In this document: positions 53,382-64,000 of the stretch, piece after piece
How the letters are laid out: each line of letters begins with the position of its first letter
How positions within the stretch are numbered: the stretch's first letter is position 1
Assembly: GCA_022453515.1 (NCBI GenBank)
Contig: JAJNNY010000048.1
Location: 62,001-126,000 of the forward strand
Origin: Astrocystis sublimbata
Lineage: Eukaryota; Ascomycota; Sordariomycetes; Xylariales; Xylariaceae
Length of the DNA stretch: 64,000 nucleotides
Reading direction: 5' to 3'
Position numbers and translations under genes: made by a program
Notes under the pieces: model-generated
Told to the model about the DNA's origin: nothing
What the model saw: only the letters and a program-made list of their open reading frames with translations
The model's database searches: none

Positions 53382-54198
53382 CCCGTTTAGATGGCAGATT
53401 TTTAAGATAATATTATCACGACGGAATGAAGTCAAGTCTTGGATTATGCTGATAATGACACTTTGAGTCTTTGCGGGATTGTGATAATGATGCTGTTTAA
53501 TTTGTCAGTTACTGAACCGTACTTGTCTATCTTGGGGACGATGGGATTTTGTTGGATGCCCGTGGGTCTCCTATGGTTGGATCGTGGTGTTGTTTTTGGT
53601 TGTAAATTTTTTTATGGCCATTTGCCCCTGCACGCAGGACACTAGGCCTGTTGACCTTGTTGACAAGCATAGATTCTATCTATCTATATGCTATCATAAC
53701 CTTTGGAAAGCTTAGTACCCCGTGTGTTGTAATTTTCGCTAGTTGAAGGAATTCCAGTAAATGACTTTTGCTATTTCACGAAGAGAGGAAGCCTCGTTTT
53801 TCTATCTAGGGCTAGAAGACTAGTCTATATATAGGTATACTAAGTATAATACTCCGTAGGTTGCGGTTAGGAGGTCATTTCGTGCCTGGCCGACACAGAA
53901 TCGTGGCATCGTCCGTTTTAACATGGATAACTAAAGATGGATGGAATTTCTAGAGCTGAAGATACAAGCTTCTGACCTCCCTAGGAGTACACGACGTGGT
54001 GGGCTATCTTCATAATATACATGTACGGCGTGCCTTGGAACATAGTCCTATAGGTATTCCGACATTATAGCGCTGTGATAGAGATAATTAGCCGATAATT
54101 ATTATGTAGCATTAAGACACGCGTAATAGCGTCCAGTGTTTTTGCACCAGAGTGAAGGAATATAGCAGTGGCCTAGTAGTGAAGTAGAATAGTAGGGG
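53382..54198. other. Intergenic region, no supported gene
   Basis: About 0.8 kb past the TRS85 stop. It holds the terminator and AT-rich sequence, and no coding frame with recognisable features. Confidence 0.4.
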
Positions 54199-54341
54199 TC
54201 AGGTGTCAATTCTATTGATTCCTGGGCTCTCCTATTCAGTGGGAGTCGCCCAGCCCTTATGTATACAGATCTAGCAGCCCAAACAGCCCCTATAGGGGAG
54301 CCCCTAGATCGTAGTGAAGCCCTTGCTACCGTGACACCTGA
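54199..54341. mobile_element. 143-bp element with 10-bp perfect terminal inverted repeats
   Basis: TCAGGTGTCA at 54199-54208 is exactly mirrored by TGACACCTGA at 54332-54341. The inside has no coding capacity and contains smaller palindromes (CCCCTATAGGGG near 54285). A miniature foldback transposon is likely. The outer four bases could instead be flanks of an LTR-like TGTCA...TGACA unit, but no direct target duplication is seen. Confidence 0.45.
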
Positions 54342-54794
54342 TAGATAGTTAACCGTTTCCGTTGGCCCTGCACTATGGGCCCGTGTTCGGCGATGTGTGC
54401 GTGTGTGTGTAGTAGACGGTCCCTTACGAGGATGGACTGCTTGTGTGGCTTCGAAGGGTCGAGACAGTCGTTTGGCGGTATAAAGGCGCCGCGGCGGCGA
54501 GGTCCCAAGTATCGGTCGACACTACGGGTCTACATACCTAGTCTTCTTGGGTATATAGGTGCTTCCACCCTAACGCATGATAATTCCCATGATGCTGCAG
54601 TTATTGAAGCTCGTGGTTAAAGAGTCAAAGATAATCGGATATAAAAAGCTTAAACGTAGGCTTATATAATGTTTTAACCCTTATTGAGACGTCTAGCGAG
54701 CGCACGACGCTTGCCCTTTCCTTGCACCTAGTTGTTCGTCTATAGTAGAATCGGTTGTGATTATATTCTTTTTTTTCAAGCTATCCATTGAAAT
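54342..54794. other. 3' flank of the HET gene, no supported gene
   Basis: About 450 bp between the inverted-repeat element and the HET stop codon. AT-rich in part, with no recognisable feature. Confidence 0.4.
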
Positions 54795-56720
54795 TCATTT
54801 CGGCTTTAAAAAAGCGTCCAATTGAGTTTCAGTAGCATTTGAAAACGTATAGCAACCGCAACCGCAGTCATATCTTGACATGCTGTGCCTTAGTTCGTTG
54901 TTGTCTTTGAATGTGATGTACACCATCCGAATGTGAGGGCCATTTGGCCAAGAGGAAACATTCAAGCCCCCAAATGAGACATATATTAGACTCCGCTTGT
55001 CGCTGTTAGCTACGTCGGCGTGATCTCTCAACTGTGAGGTAGGAATGTCTCGATGAGCCCTGCAGGACCCTGCACTACCGCGGATTCTTTCAAGGAGGTT
55101 TGCAGGCGTCTCAACGAGCGACTTGGTGATGATGTCGTAAGTCCAAGTTACCCCGCCGTCTTTGTGAAACTCGATGCCGAAGTTGAGCTCAAAACTAATT
55201 TTGCCATCTACGCGCCTGAGCATGAGTGAGCTACGATAGGCGTATTGTTTCGACTCTGTGTTGAAGCCATATAGACCTAGCGCATCATAGGCGCAAGCAC
55301 TAGGATTTTTCCGGGTCCAGTCTTCATCTCTGATGGTACAAAAACCTATCCCTTTGGGAAACACAATCCAAAACCCATAGAAGTTGGCGCTGGGTTCTTT
55401 CATGAGCTGTTGTTGCTCATCTGCGACGACATCTTCTAGATATACATGTGCAGCGGAGTCAAATTCGAGGTACCTGGACTCCACCTCGATTCGGCTGCCG
55501 AGAAACCAACAACTGTCCCGCGTGCAGGTATCTGACGTTCGAACCATAGATGATCTTATGAGAACCACATCAGTGAATTGATCCCAGGTAGGGCGGCATT
55601 GCAGCCTAGCGAGGTAACATGATGGGGTTCCTGTACCCAAACGCAACAGAGGGAGTTGCATGCGGACACCACCATTAGTTATCGAGTACGGAAGCTTCAT
55701 CATCCTGGATTTAAATTGAGAGTGGTATGTCCAGCCATAAAAGTTCACAGGATCTGGAGCAAACATTGTCGAGCCTTTGGGTTGGGTCCACCCCGTTCTC
55801 ACTAAGGAGGCCAGTCTTGTCCGAGGGCCTGTTTCGATATCCAGCCCACTACTAATTTTGTTCGGACCGAACCTGATAAGAGGCGAATATCTGCCCGGGT
55901 ATTGGTCTCTAATAAGCGCCTCGAGCTGAGGCATCATAACCCATGCAAATATTGATTCATCATCCGAAACTGCAACGAGCTCCTTCTGCAGTCTGATCCA
56001 CGCCTTGCCCTTTTCACCGTATAAAAGAGGCATGTTGATCTCGAGAAGACCTAGTAGGCAGTACGCGATATCTTCTGGACGGGTCGTAACTCGATTGGAC
56101 GCCCATGAAAGCCGCTCCGCAACAGGTGCAGATTTAGATGATAACTTCCTGATCGGAAATGTTCTCGCGCGTTCTGGCTCCGAGTGCTGCTCACACCAAA
56201 GATACTCCCGTCTGATGCCTGTAATCTGAGATATTAAATCGCCTAGCTCGTTCCTCCCATTGATCTTGTTCCATTCATGTGAGTAGAATAGCAGCTTGGA
56301 AGGCGCGATCAGCTCTTGAAGAGTCCAACCACGCGTGAACCACTTGCTTCTGCGAATCGCGTCTACAAGATTTAGATTTGCATCGATGGATCCCGGGACA
56401 AAGTGAACATCCGACAAATATGCATAGCATACTCCGGCATCTTCGTACCAACTAAACATGGAGTTGATAGCTTCTTGTAGTTCTGCACTGCTTGTTTTGT
56501 CGATACAAATTGTGTCGATCCAGACATATGCGAAGCCGTCCTGTGCCGCCAATCTCGCCGAACCTGCTGCTTTCTGATATGCTCTACGCACATCGGTCGG
56601 GCTTGACTGCCATTGCTGCAGAGTTACTTCCACCTTATCCCATGTATGGGAAAGGATAGCGTATTCTGGTGGGTCGTAAAACTCCTCGATCTCGAATGAG
56701 TGCACATTAAGTAGCCGCAT
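54795..56720 (-). CDS. HET-domain protein (heterokaryon incompatibility type)
   Basis: A cytosolic protein of the HET family, which takes part in non-self recognition and incompatibility cell death between fungal strains; many members are untested. Single exon, 641 aa. The HET domain opens with MRLLNVHSFEIEEFYDPPEY, and YAILSHTW is at about residues 20-27. VWIDTICIDKTSSAELQEAINSMFSWY, CYAYLSDV and SKWFTRGWTLQELIAPSKLLFY follow. After it come ISQITGI, a conserved MSWAS-like LSWASNRVTTRPEDIAYCLLGLLEINMPLLYGE, and LQKELVAVSDDESIFAW, the usual tail of the HET-D/E class. The C-terminal 370 residues lack NACHT, WD40 or ankyrin repeats and look unique. The frame is intact, in contrast to the broken HET-like gene at 36-39 kb. 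Confidence 0.9.
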   Translation of the reverse strand: MRLLNVHSFEIEEFYDPPEYAILSHTWDKVEVTLQQWQSSPTDVRRAYQKAAGSARLAAQDGFAYVWIDTICIDKTSSAELQEAINSMFSWYEDAGVCYAYLSDVHFVPGSIDANLNLVDAIRRSKWFTRGWTLQELIAPSKLLFYSHEWNKINGRNELGDLISQITGIRREYLWCEQHSEPERARTFPIRKLSSKSAPVAERLSWASNRVTTRPEDIAYCLLGLLEINMPLLYGEKGKAWIRLQKELVAVSDDESIFAWVMMPQLEALIRDQYPGRYSPLIRFGPNKISSGLDIETGPRTRLASLVRTGWTQPKGSTMFAPDPVNFYGWTYHSQFKSRMMKLPYSITNGGVRMQLPLLRLGTGTPSCYLARLQCRPTWDQFTDVVLIRSSMVRTSDTCTRDSCWFLGSRIEVESRYLEFDSAAHVYLEDVVADEQQQLMKEPSANFYGFWIVFPKGIGFCTIRDEDWTRKNPSACAYDALGLYGFNTESKQYAYRSSLMLRRVDGKISFELNFGIEFHKDGGVTWTYDIITKSLVETPANLLERIRGSAGSCRAHRDIPTSQLRDHADVANSDKRSLIYVSFGGLNVSSWPNGPHIRMVYITFKDNNELRHSMSRYDCGCGCYTFSNATETQLDAFLKPK

Positions 56721-59700
56721 CTTGAAGGAGTGTCAATAGCATAGAGTTGAAACAGAAGGCAGTTTGTTACTCATACCCCGCAAAGACAGCACCTACATTT
56801 TTACCATCTAGGAAGCAAGTCCTAGATTACATAAGGTGGCAGATGTGTGAATCAAGCCCTCAATGATAAGCTCAATGTGGCGTACTTGGACAGAGTGTTA
56901 TCATTAGGTAGCATCAGCTCAAGATCGATTCAGCTGAAATGCAGAATAACGGCATTGTCTATGATGGGAAGGTCATTCATGGCTATTATTCCACTAACAC
57001 TCGTGCCCTGCGACGAGCTCGGCATCACGTCTACACTATGCCATGAAACTAGAAAGCGCAGAATAAACTGGCAAAAAAAAAAAGACAGCAGACTTCTACC
57101 AAGCAGGAACAAAAAAAGACAGAAAACAATAGGTTGCATCTCTTCGAAAAGCATGTCAGCAGATACAGCAGGAGTTTTCCCGATCATGGACATCCAGGTC
57201 CTTACTGCGACAAGACCTTACATAGGCTGCACTTTCAACAACACAACAGTCCGATCTTCGTCTGCCCGTGCCTGACGAGCTGAGTGTCGACCTAGCGGAT
57301 ATGACCGATTTCAGTAATGGGAAAGTCTGGTTTCTTTATTCACAGCGAAACCCACGAGGAAAAAAGGGCCTCTTAGCCACAATCAAGGCGCTACCATCAC
57401 CGTCACCGTCTCAACCTCACGCTGGGGGGTCAATATTCGCGTCGGACGTCCTAGGAAACACTACGATTCTTTCACATAATTACCTATTAGCTCAATATCC
57501 TACCTACTATACTGCTTGATGAGGGTAACACGTCAATCTGGCACCAGACACAAGAGTGACCGGAAACGGAGGCAAAAACGGTTCATCATATCCCTGGAAG
57601 AGGAGGTCTTGTCGTGTCGTGTCGTGTCTGTTCTAGATGATGACGATGGAGGCATCATCAATCAATCCTATGCGGATTTCGATGTCGTGTATCCTGATAT
57701 GCGGATGATGACGTACCAAAGATGATTACAAACTACCTACTGGTTGCCATGCCGTTGGCTCGCGATCCCAGTGCCTATTTACCTACTGGATGGATGTACA
57801 CAGTTTCATGCGCATAAGCGTGGGCTAGTGGATTCCAGGCGTCGCCAGATCAGTGGAATATGGGACGTGGCGGCCGCCCGCTGAACATACTTCCATACAC
57901 ATGCACATAAGGATCCTGGGTGGGGATCATGGACATCCGCCACTTTCCGGGACGTGACGCGCATGGCTTGAGGCGCTGCGGTATCCCGTGGTCACACCCA
58001 CACTTACATACTTCCAAGTTTGGAGGAAGTAGTCTATGAGGTAATGTCATTCAGGACCTGAGCTGAGCTAAGGTGAGGCGCATGGGCGAGTCAGTCGAGT
58101 AGGCCAGGTCAGTACCTAGTCTGTTTTGAGTCTCAGTCCATCGCTTAACCCGTCTACCTATCGTTGGACCTCAGATCCTAATATTAGAAGATAAGAGAGA
58201 AAGAGAGGGAGGGAGGGATGCATAAGTCGATATTGAGAAAGGGGTTGGAGAAGGCTTAAATCACGGCTTGCCTATGTTAGCTCAGATGTCTGCAGGTTGG
58301 GCCTGATGATCTCGCTGTCGTTGTTACCTCGTTATCTCTCACCTGGACTTCCAATAGCGCATTCCCGTCACCCGAATAGGTATCCCTTTGCTGGAAGTAA
58401 ACAGATACCGGACAAAATAGGATAGAAGGGTCAATGTTTTCCGATAAAGACATGCATGGATGTATGTATGTATGTACGTACAGTATCGCTGCAATAGATG
58501 CCGCGTGCCGACAGACGGACAGACACGGGCGAACGCGGGGCATAAACGTATGGGATGCTTCAATGTCTTGCATGCAGCAATCGACGACGATAGCTACTGT
58601 ACCCCACCCCCGTCACCCCGTACAGAGAAGCCCGGACGGGGGTCACACATGGTGATGGAGCGAACAATCGCACATGGGGCCCCTGATTCGCTCTCGTGGG
58701 CTTATCAGAAGCGGAGGCTTAGCGGGCTGATTCAAAGCGTAGAGTCCCGGGTTTCGGGTCCTGCAGCAAGTCACTGAAACAATCTGCTCTCTGCAGACCA
58801 CTTACACCTTACCAAGGGTGTACTTAGGTACCACTTACATGCACCATAGCAATAGCAACACACCATTGGCATTAGCATTAGCATTGATCACAATGCTGTG
58901 TAAACCACAGGTGCAGCGATTTGATTTAGTTTCAGGAGTAATAGGAGTAATAGTTCCTGTCGAATAGCAGCAGTTGATTTTTGTATACACAGTGCATCTA
59001 TGTCGTGGTGTGATTGATTCCAGTCAAGTTGATATTTATTAACCATCAAGGTCGGACGGACATGAGGAATCAAAGCACGTAATATTGATCATGTAAGACG
59101 ACTAATTCATACATACATGTGCGGCAAACCGGTGCATAGATGGAATACACATGCTACATTTGTTATTGTGGTAGTTACGGCAAACGTACGACTCTTTTCG
59201 TATATGTTGACATATGAGGGAGGCTACCGGTCATTCGGAGGAAGAATAATAGCCATCAACGTAAAGAGAGACGTGAGTTCGCGAGCCAACGACATCTACG
59301 AGCCCACTCACATCCACCTCGCTGCCAGATCATTGGCTCAGGAATCTGAGTCGGCTCGAGCAGATTAGTGCCAACGGCTGCCCGCAGAGTAGTCACATGG
59401 CCGAGACCGTCGCATCATGGCAGATAGAATAGTACTTGGTACTTAGCAACCGCAGGGTCAAGACGGTCTTAGCCGTGTCTTAGTGTCCAATCGATAACGC
59501 CAGCGACGCTAAGGCACCCCTGAAGAAGCGGCCAATCAAGTGGTGGCCATGGCGCAGGAATGGCTGCGCCCTGGATTTCCCATGCTGTTCTCCAGGCAGC
59601 CAGGCTCGGCAGGCAGGCCTCGGCTCTTGCGTCAGTCAGGTCTTATCTGAGTCACACGGTCAGCGCAATCAATCCATTGCGCGAAGCAGGTCCGATGCCT

Positions 59701-60720
59701 CGTCACTTCCCTGAGGTACTTTAGGTAAAGTAGTAAAGGGCCTGTGACTGTTATGCCGTGCCAGTTCTCCTGTTTCCCATCCATTTCCCTTGCCGATTGG
59801 AGCTTGCTCACTTACTGTTGTTGACCGTGATTAATAAATAACGGAGAGTTCTCACACCCGGTCTCATATCGATGTCATAGGCCCCTCGACCCCTTCTTAC
59901 CTATTACATCCATTAAATACTTGAGCAGTCCTCACTGTGCCGCAGAACGAGACAAAAGCCACTCCCCGTCACGAGCCTCGCGTCACTTGACATTGTGTAT
60001 TTGCGTCTCTTGTCCCCTGATTGTCAAGCTTCGACCGTACCTTATCAACCTTTGTCCCCTTGCACAGTGCCTGCACGTAGCTTTTCCCTTTGATCATCAT
60101 CCCGATTGTCCGACGAATCCTCGTCCTTATCAAACAACCACGCCAAAAGCAGCCTCCGGCTTCGCAAACAGCAGTGACGCCGTAACAAAACAACAGGCAC
60201 AAGCAACACCTGCCTCGTTCGTTGCCTGGGCGTCATCCGCACGCCGCGTGATTAGACCTGACACTGACACCACTGTTGATTGCCCCTTTCCGCCTTCCCC
60301 TCCACAACCACCGGACTGGGACCCCTCCAGAGGACCTCTTCCACCCACCTCCTGTTCCCCCAAGCTCGTTCTTCATAGATCATATCATCCATCTGCTCTT
60401 CTCTTCCTTCCTTTTCCTCTTTCTTGTATAACCCTACAACCCACACCTTCGGATCATCAATCCGAAACCCGTCAGCTTCTATCCATTACGTTGCGTTCTA
60501 TATCCATCTAGAATAGATTGAGATCCCACCACCGCCGGCCCGTTCCACAAGATTCCGCCGAGGTGCTTCAGCATTGTCGCCATAGAGAAGAGAGTACGAC
60601 TTGTAGGGACATTGGACCCTAGCTAGACCGCAGTGGCACATCCCTTGCCTCTCGAGTGTTTCTTGAGAGAGAATCATTGTCATCAATATTTCTCCATACT
60701 TCACACTTCATAACCACACA
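56721..60720. other. Gene-poor 4-kb region
   Basis: No supported gene. It should hold the HET promoter at its left and the promoter of the unknown gene (60721) at its right. Features seen are an A11 run near 57074, a short GTGTC microsatellite near 57608-57630, ATGTATGTATGTACGTAC near 58460, and a GCATTA triplet repeat near 58868. The stretch 59900-60500 is strongly pyrimidine-rich on the plus strand and open in one frame, but that frame starts with TTG and reads as Pro/Ser-rich low complexity, so I treat it as leader or promoter. Confidence 0.45.
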
Positions 60721-61435
60721 ATGGCGTTCGACCAGAGCCGCGATATGCGAAGCAACGCCCACGAGACGAAGCGAGTGAAGGACCACAACCACAAATGGGC
60801 CCGAGGCATGCGTGCCGCTCCCGGTGTACGATCCGAGTCGCCTGATTTCGGAGTGTCGGAAGAGCCACAGGAGAAGGGCCGTCCTTGGCCCGCACCCAAG
60901 TAAGGCATAACCGTCGGTCGGCCGCTCGGCGTCGTGTGTTGTCCGCTGGGTCCAGCTGAAGTACTGACCGATCAACAATAGCGGCAAACACTACCGCTTT
61001 CCCAACGTCACCAAAGTCCACATGTCCTATCAGCGGTACAAGCCCCTCGAGGTGCCCTGGAAGCAGAAGTCGGCACCCCTCGTCGAGCTCCGCGACCCCG
61101 CCAACATGTCCTCCTCGCTCCGCGACCTCCTCCCGACCGCTCCGGCCCCTTTCCAGACCCAGCGGAGCAGCAAGCAAGAAAACTCCGACGACGACTTCCT
61201 GTACAGCTTCGATAAGACGGAGAGTCCCGGAAAGCCCTTGCCTCTCGACGTCTTTGTCAAGACGAACACGCGGGCCACGGAGAAGCTGGTCGAGAAGGAG
61301 TATGATATTCTCGACTACAATGGCGATTCGGTGAAAGGCCGGAAGGCCCTCAAGGATGTCCACCGCGGCAGGGCGGCTGCGTCGGCTCCGGAAGAGCCGG
61401 CGCTTGTCGAGGACGAGGGTTTCGAGCTTGTATAG
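60721..61435 (+). CDS. Uncharacterised protein, probably conserved in fungi
   Basis: I do not recognise the family. Exons 60721-60899 and 60982-61435 join in frame to 210 aa, and the junction completes an Asn codon with a good GTAAGG donor and AATAG acceptor. The N-terminus MAFDQSRDMRSNAHETKRVK is basic. After the intron NGKHYRFPNVTKVHMSYQRYKP is followed by LRDPANMSSSLRDLLPTAP and DDDFLYSFDKTESPGKPLPLDVFVK. The C-terminus is acidic (EEPALVEDEGFELV). No signal peptide or membrane segment is visible, so a cytosolic or nuclear location is likely. High non-repetitive codon quality and a clean intron argue for a real gene. Confidence 0.7.
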
Positions 61436-63038
61436 ATGCCTCTTTTAAGTCCTTCGAGGTTGCGATATCTTGTTTGTTTGCGGCTTTTGCTTGCATAAAT
61501 CCCCCATCATTGTCATCTTTTAGATGGATGGATGGATGGACGGTCGGCCATTTCTGTTTTCATTAGCGGAGCGTTGTGTGTTTGGTGTTGGGTTGCTCGG
61601 ATGGTGCCCTTCATGGCCAACACTATTTGATTTTTTTTTCTCCTTCTTCTCTTCTTGTATCCATATTTGAGTCATGACTCATGGTCGCCTCGGTCAAGTC
61701 AGACACCGGCCATCATTAGGTCCTACACCCACCGCGTCGCTGCGAACGGTTACCGGGTGATTGATGACGATGACCTTCTCATGACCATGTACCCGATCTG
61801 GACATTTCGATTTTGATTTCACTTGCATCCCACCCTGGCCGAAGACGGCCTTGTCAAGTTGTTGACAGGCAGGCAGGTAGTGTTCAGCCTAACTCTGCTC
61901 CAGATCCACAGCATGGGCAGCGGAGGAGGACGGCTCGGCGCATTGGTACTTATGAAGGGCTTTCATGGCATTTGGGAGGGTTCATCGGTTGCATTGTATT
62001 GGGCGATGGAGGAGACACTCCTCTCAGACACAGAGGACATGGTTTAGACTCAGAGTAGCATTTTTTCCACAGATTGCCAAGGTCGATAATAGAAGATTGT
62101 TACATCTTGTATAAGAAGTGGTGCTTGCTTCAGATGATGCTGCCCAGTTAATAACGAAATTTTTCTGGAAAATAAAGGTGTGAAGCTGTATTCGAATTGT
62201 ATGTGTGAAGGAGGAAATGGCGGTGATCGATGGTTTGTTTCTTTTACCCCAATTCAGCTCGATTCATTGTGTGCGGGTCTGTGCGCCCACCATCCATTGT
62301 GCTATTCTAGGCTGCTGTTCTCCGACAAGGACAAGAACCTAGGATACAACTTACAGGCATTGTGTCTGGATTAGTACAAGGAGGATCAGCAATCTCCTTC
62401 TATTGGGAGTATATCCAAATGTGTGAGCAGAATACTTCTCGGACAATGTGTAACTCGATCTGGCTTCAAAAGCCTGAGTGAGTTGATGTGGTTGTATACT
62501 TTGGCAAGTTCATATGAGTTTTAGAAGACTGCGCAGAAGTAATTTATCGATTTTCCCTCGTGGCGAGTATAAAGGTATCGTGCTGTGTTGTCTACTCTTT
62601 CCCCTCTTGAAGATATTGCAGTATCACAAGGTTAGCTACTTAAGTATCTACTCCCTAAGCTTCATGCTGTGAACAAAAGGATTGTCGCCGAGGACCAGCA
62701 TGCAGTGTTTCGTTAGTGGTAGGTAGGTGAATATTAGTAAATTGCAGCAATTGACACTGCTCTCTATCTCGAGAATTTGTCGTGAGACGTCTTCCTATGC
62801 AGATGTTACAACTCATCGCATTGCTTTCTTGCGCTGTTTGCTGCTAGCCATATGATAGCAATATCTAAGTAGCTTTACGTCCTTCTTTCTTTCTCCCCCC
62901 CTCCTTTCTCACTGCCTCTTTAACTTCCTCTAGATATTCGATGATGCTTAATCGTGCATGAAATGGCAGGAAATCACCAAACCAGAGCAAAACAGCTCCC
63001 GCGACTACCAATCCCTTAGCCTTGGGTAGGTAACTAAC
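61436..63038. other. Convergent 3' region, no supported gene
   Basis: 1.6 kb between the 3' ends of two convergent genes. Includes a GGAT microsatellite at about 61522-61540 and a T10 run near 61630. Two overlapping frames at about 61813-62058 on the plus strand have no family features. Confidence 0.45.
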
Positions 63039-64000
63039 TCACTTCTTCGAGAAGAAAGACATGATATTTCCCTGTCCAGCCTGTCCGCCTTTTGCAGCAG
63101 CGCTTTTCTTCCCCTTCCCACCACCAGCAGCTGGTTCCGACTTGACAGCTGCTGCTGCTGTCGTTTCCTCCTGCTTCGGCTTCGGCTTCACCTCGATCTT
63201 CGGTTTCGGCGGTGGCGCCTCGTCTTCGGAGAAGGACTCCCACCCTTGCTCCTGGATGGTGACGAGGTATCCCTTCTCGTCCATGATCTGCTTCTTCTTC
63301 GTCACGCGACGCCGCCCCCGTCTTCGGCCCGCGACGACCTCTTGCTCCTCCTTCTCGTCTGATTCTTGCTTCCCGTTGCCACCCTTAGCATCTGTCTCTA
63401 CCTCCATCTCCGCCTCCACCTCCGCTTCCGGCTCCGGCTCCGGCTCATCATCCATCGGATCCGCCTCCTCCTTCTCTTCTTCTTCTTCATCGCTCTCCTC
63501 CATCATTGCTTGCAGCTCCGCCTCGCGGGCCTTGCGCGCTGCCCGCGCCGTGCCGCTAGCCTCGTCCGACGTCTTCTTGACGCCCTCCATCGGCTCCGTG
63601 GAATCGTCCTCGCCGTCATCGGACATGGCTCCCGTGGCTTCTTCTTCCTTTTTATTCTTCGCAGGAACTTCCTCTGCCTTTTTCAACTTCTTCGGATTCG
63701 CAGCCGCCTTGGCGAACATCTGCCCGATGCCCGAAGACCCCTGCCGCTTCAGCGACGCAGCGGCCGGCACGGGCTTCTTGGCCGCGGCCGCTGCAGCGAG
63801 TCGCTCGGCGGCGGTTTTCGGCTTCGGTTTCTCTGGCTCTGGCTTCACGGCGGGCGTTGTTGTTTCTGGTTTGACGACGGCAGGCTTGGGAGAGGCCTTG
63901 CGCCGCTCGCGCCGCACCATGCTGTGGTTGACGATGGTGCCGTAGATCTTGGCGGGCTTGAGGTCGCGGTCGGGCTTGCTGAGCTTCTTGACCTGCTTGC
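63039..64000 (-). CDS. POL32: DNA polymerase delta subunit 3 (Cdc27/Pol32), 5' part beyond window
   Basis: The accessory subunit of DNA polymerase delta that links the catalytic core to PCNA and supports processive replication and repair synthesis. The readable part is the C-terminal 320 codons; the frame runs open to the window edge (KQVKKLSKPDRDLKPAKIYG), so the N-terminal winged-helix part lies outside. The body is Lys/Pro/Ala-rich with basic and acidic blocks (EEVPAKNKKEEEATGAMSDD; ESDEEEEEKEEADPMDDEPE), typical of this disordered subunit. GRRRGRRRVTKKKQIMDEKG and GYLVTIQEQGWESFSEDE are conserved-looking segments near the end. The extreme C-terminus QGNIMSFFSKK is a canonical PCNA-interacting (PIP) box, Q-x-x-M/I-x-x-F-F, at 63051-63074. 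Terminal placement of the PIP box is the family hallmark. Confidence 0.9.
   Translation of the reverse strand, partial: KQVKKLSKPDRDLKPAKIYGTIVNHSMVRRERRKASPKPAVVKPETTTPAVKPEPEKPKPKTAAERLAAAAAAKKPVPAAASLKRQGSSGIGQMFAKAAANPKKLKKAEEVPAKNKKEEEATGAMSDDGEDDSTEPMEGVKKTSDEASGTARAARKAREAELQAMMEESDEEEEEKEEADPMDDEPEPEPEAEVEAEMEVETDAKGGNGKQESDEKEEQEVVAGRRRGRRRVTKKKQIMDEKGYLVTIQEQGWESFSEDEAPPPKPKIEVKPKPKQEETTAAAAVKSEPAAGGGKGKKSAAAKGGQAGQGNIMSFFSKK

Noticed and set aside
59921..60511. 196-codon Pro/Ser-rich plus-strand frame
   Set aside because: Begins with TTG, has no motif, and lies in a pyrimidine-rich stretch typical of fungal promoters and leaders.
63061..63945. 294-codon Ser/Phe-rich plus-strand frame
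   Set aside because: Antisense of the Cdc27/Pol32 coding region.
1..64000. tRNA genes, searched for by eye through T-loop-like GGTTCGANTCC sequences
   Set aside because: Candidate matches, for example at 30574 and 36368, lie inside coding exons and cannot fold into a cloverleaf with the surrounding sequence.

Overview
The window is nuclear DNA of a filamentous ascomycete (Pezizomycotina). The signs are short GT-AG introns (about 45-150 bp, one of 243 bp), pyrimidine-rich leaders, a fungal Zn2Cys6 regulator, HET-domain genes, a quinate-repressor-type protein and fungal families such as Trs85 and Cdc27/Pol32. A closer taxonomic placement cannot be made from the sequence alone. I see no tRNA, rRNA, CRISPR array, telomere repeat or bacterial-type operon.

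Layout. 0.6-11 kb: aspartate aminotransferase (with an apparent 1-bp frameshift), an ER syntaxin (Ufe1/syntaxin 18), a DHA1-type MFS exporter and a TesB-like acyl-CoA thioesterase. 11-24 kb: a secreted tannase/feruloyl esterase, a small GPI-anchored cysteine-containing protein, a decayed fragment of an alanine aminotransferase gene, a sulfotransferase-like protein, a nitronate monooxygenase and an NTF2-like/flavin monooxygenase fusion. 25-31 kb: a Sec14-type lipid-transfer protein, an MDP-1-type HAD phosphatase and a two-domain VOC dioxygenase-like protein. 31-46 kb is accessory: orphan membrane proteins, a secreted GMC oxidoreductase, a HET-like membrane-protein pseudogene broken by a solo LTR and other lesions, a CorA-like protein, a Zn2Cys6 factor and relics of an AT-rich MITE family. 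46-64 kb: an orphan QutR/Qa-1S-like repressor, the TRAPPIII subunit Trs85, an intact HET gene, a conserved-looking unknown, and the 3' part of the Pol delta subunit Cdc27/Pol32, which runs off the window.

The housekeeping genes (syntaxin, Trs85, Sec14, Pol32) are scattered and do not form a pathway. The catabolic and redox genes (tannase, nitronate monooxygenase, FMO, VOC, GMC, thioesterase) suggest use of plant aromatics or specialised metabolism, but no polyketide synthase, NRPS or terpene synthase is present, so I do not call a biosynthetic cluster.

The most informative signals lie outside ordinary gene calling: a MITE family with about 26-bp terminal inverted repeats (two full copies, two relics); a 331-bp solo LTR with a perfect 5-bp target duplication inside an exon of the HET-like gene, which also carries a 10-bp tandem duplication and an in-frame stop; the alanine aminotransferase relic; two GC-AG introns; and a QutR protein with no quinate genes nearby and a lost dehydroquinase Schiff-base lysine.
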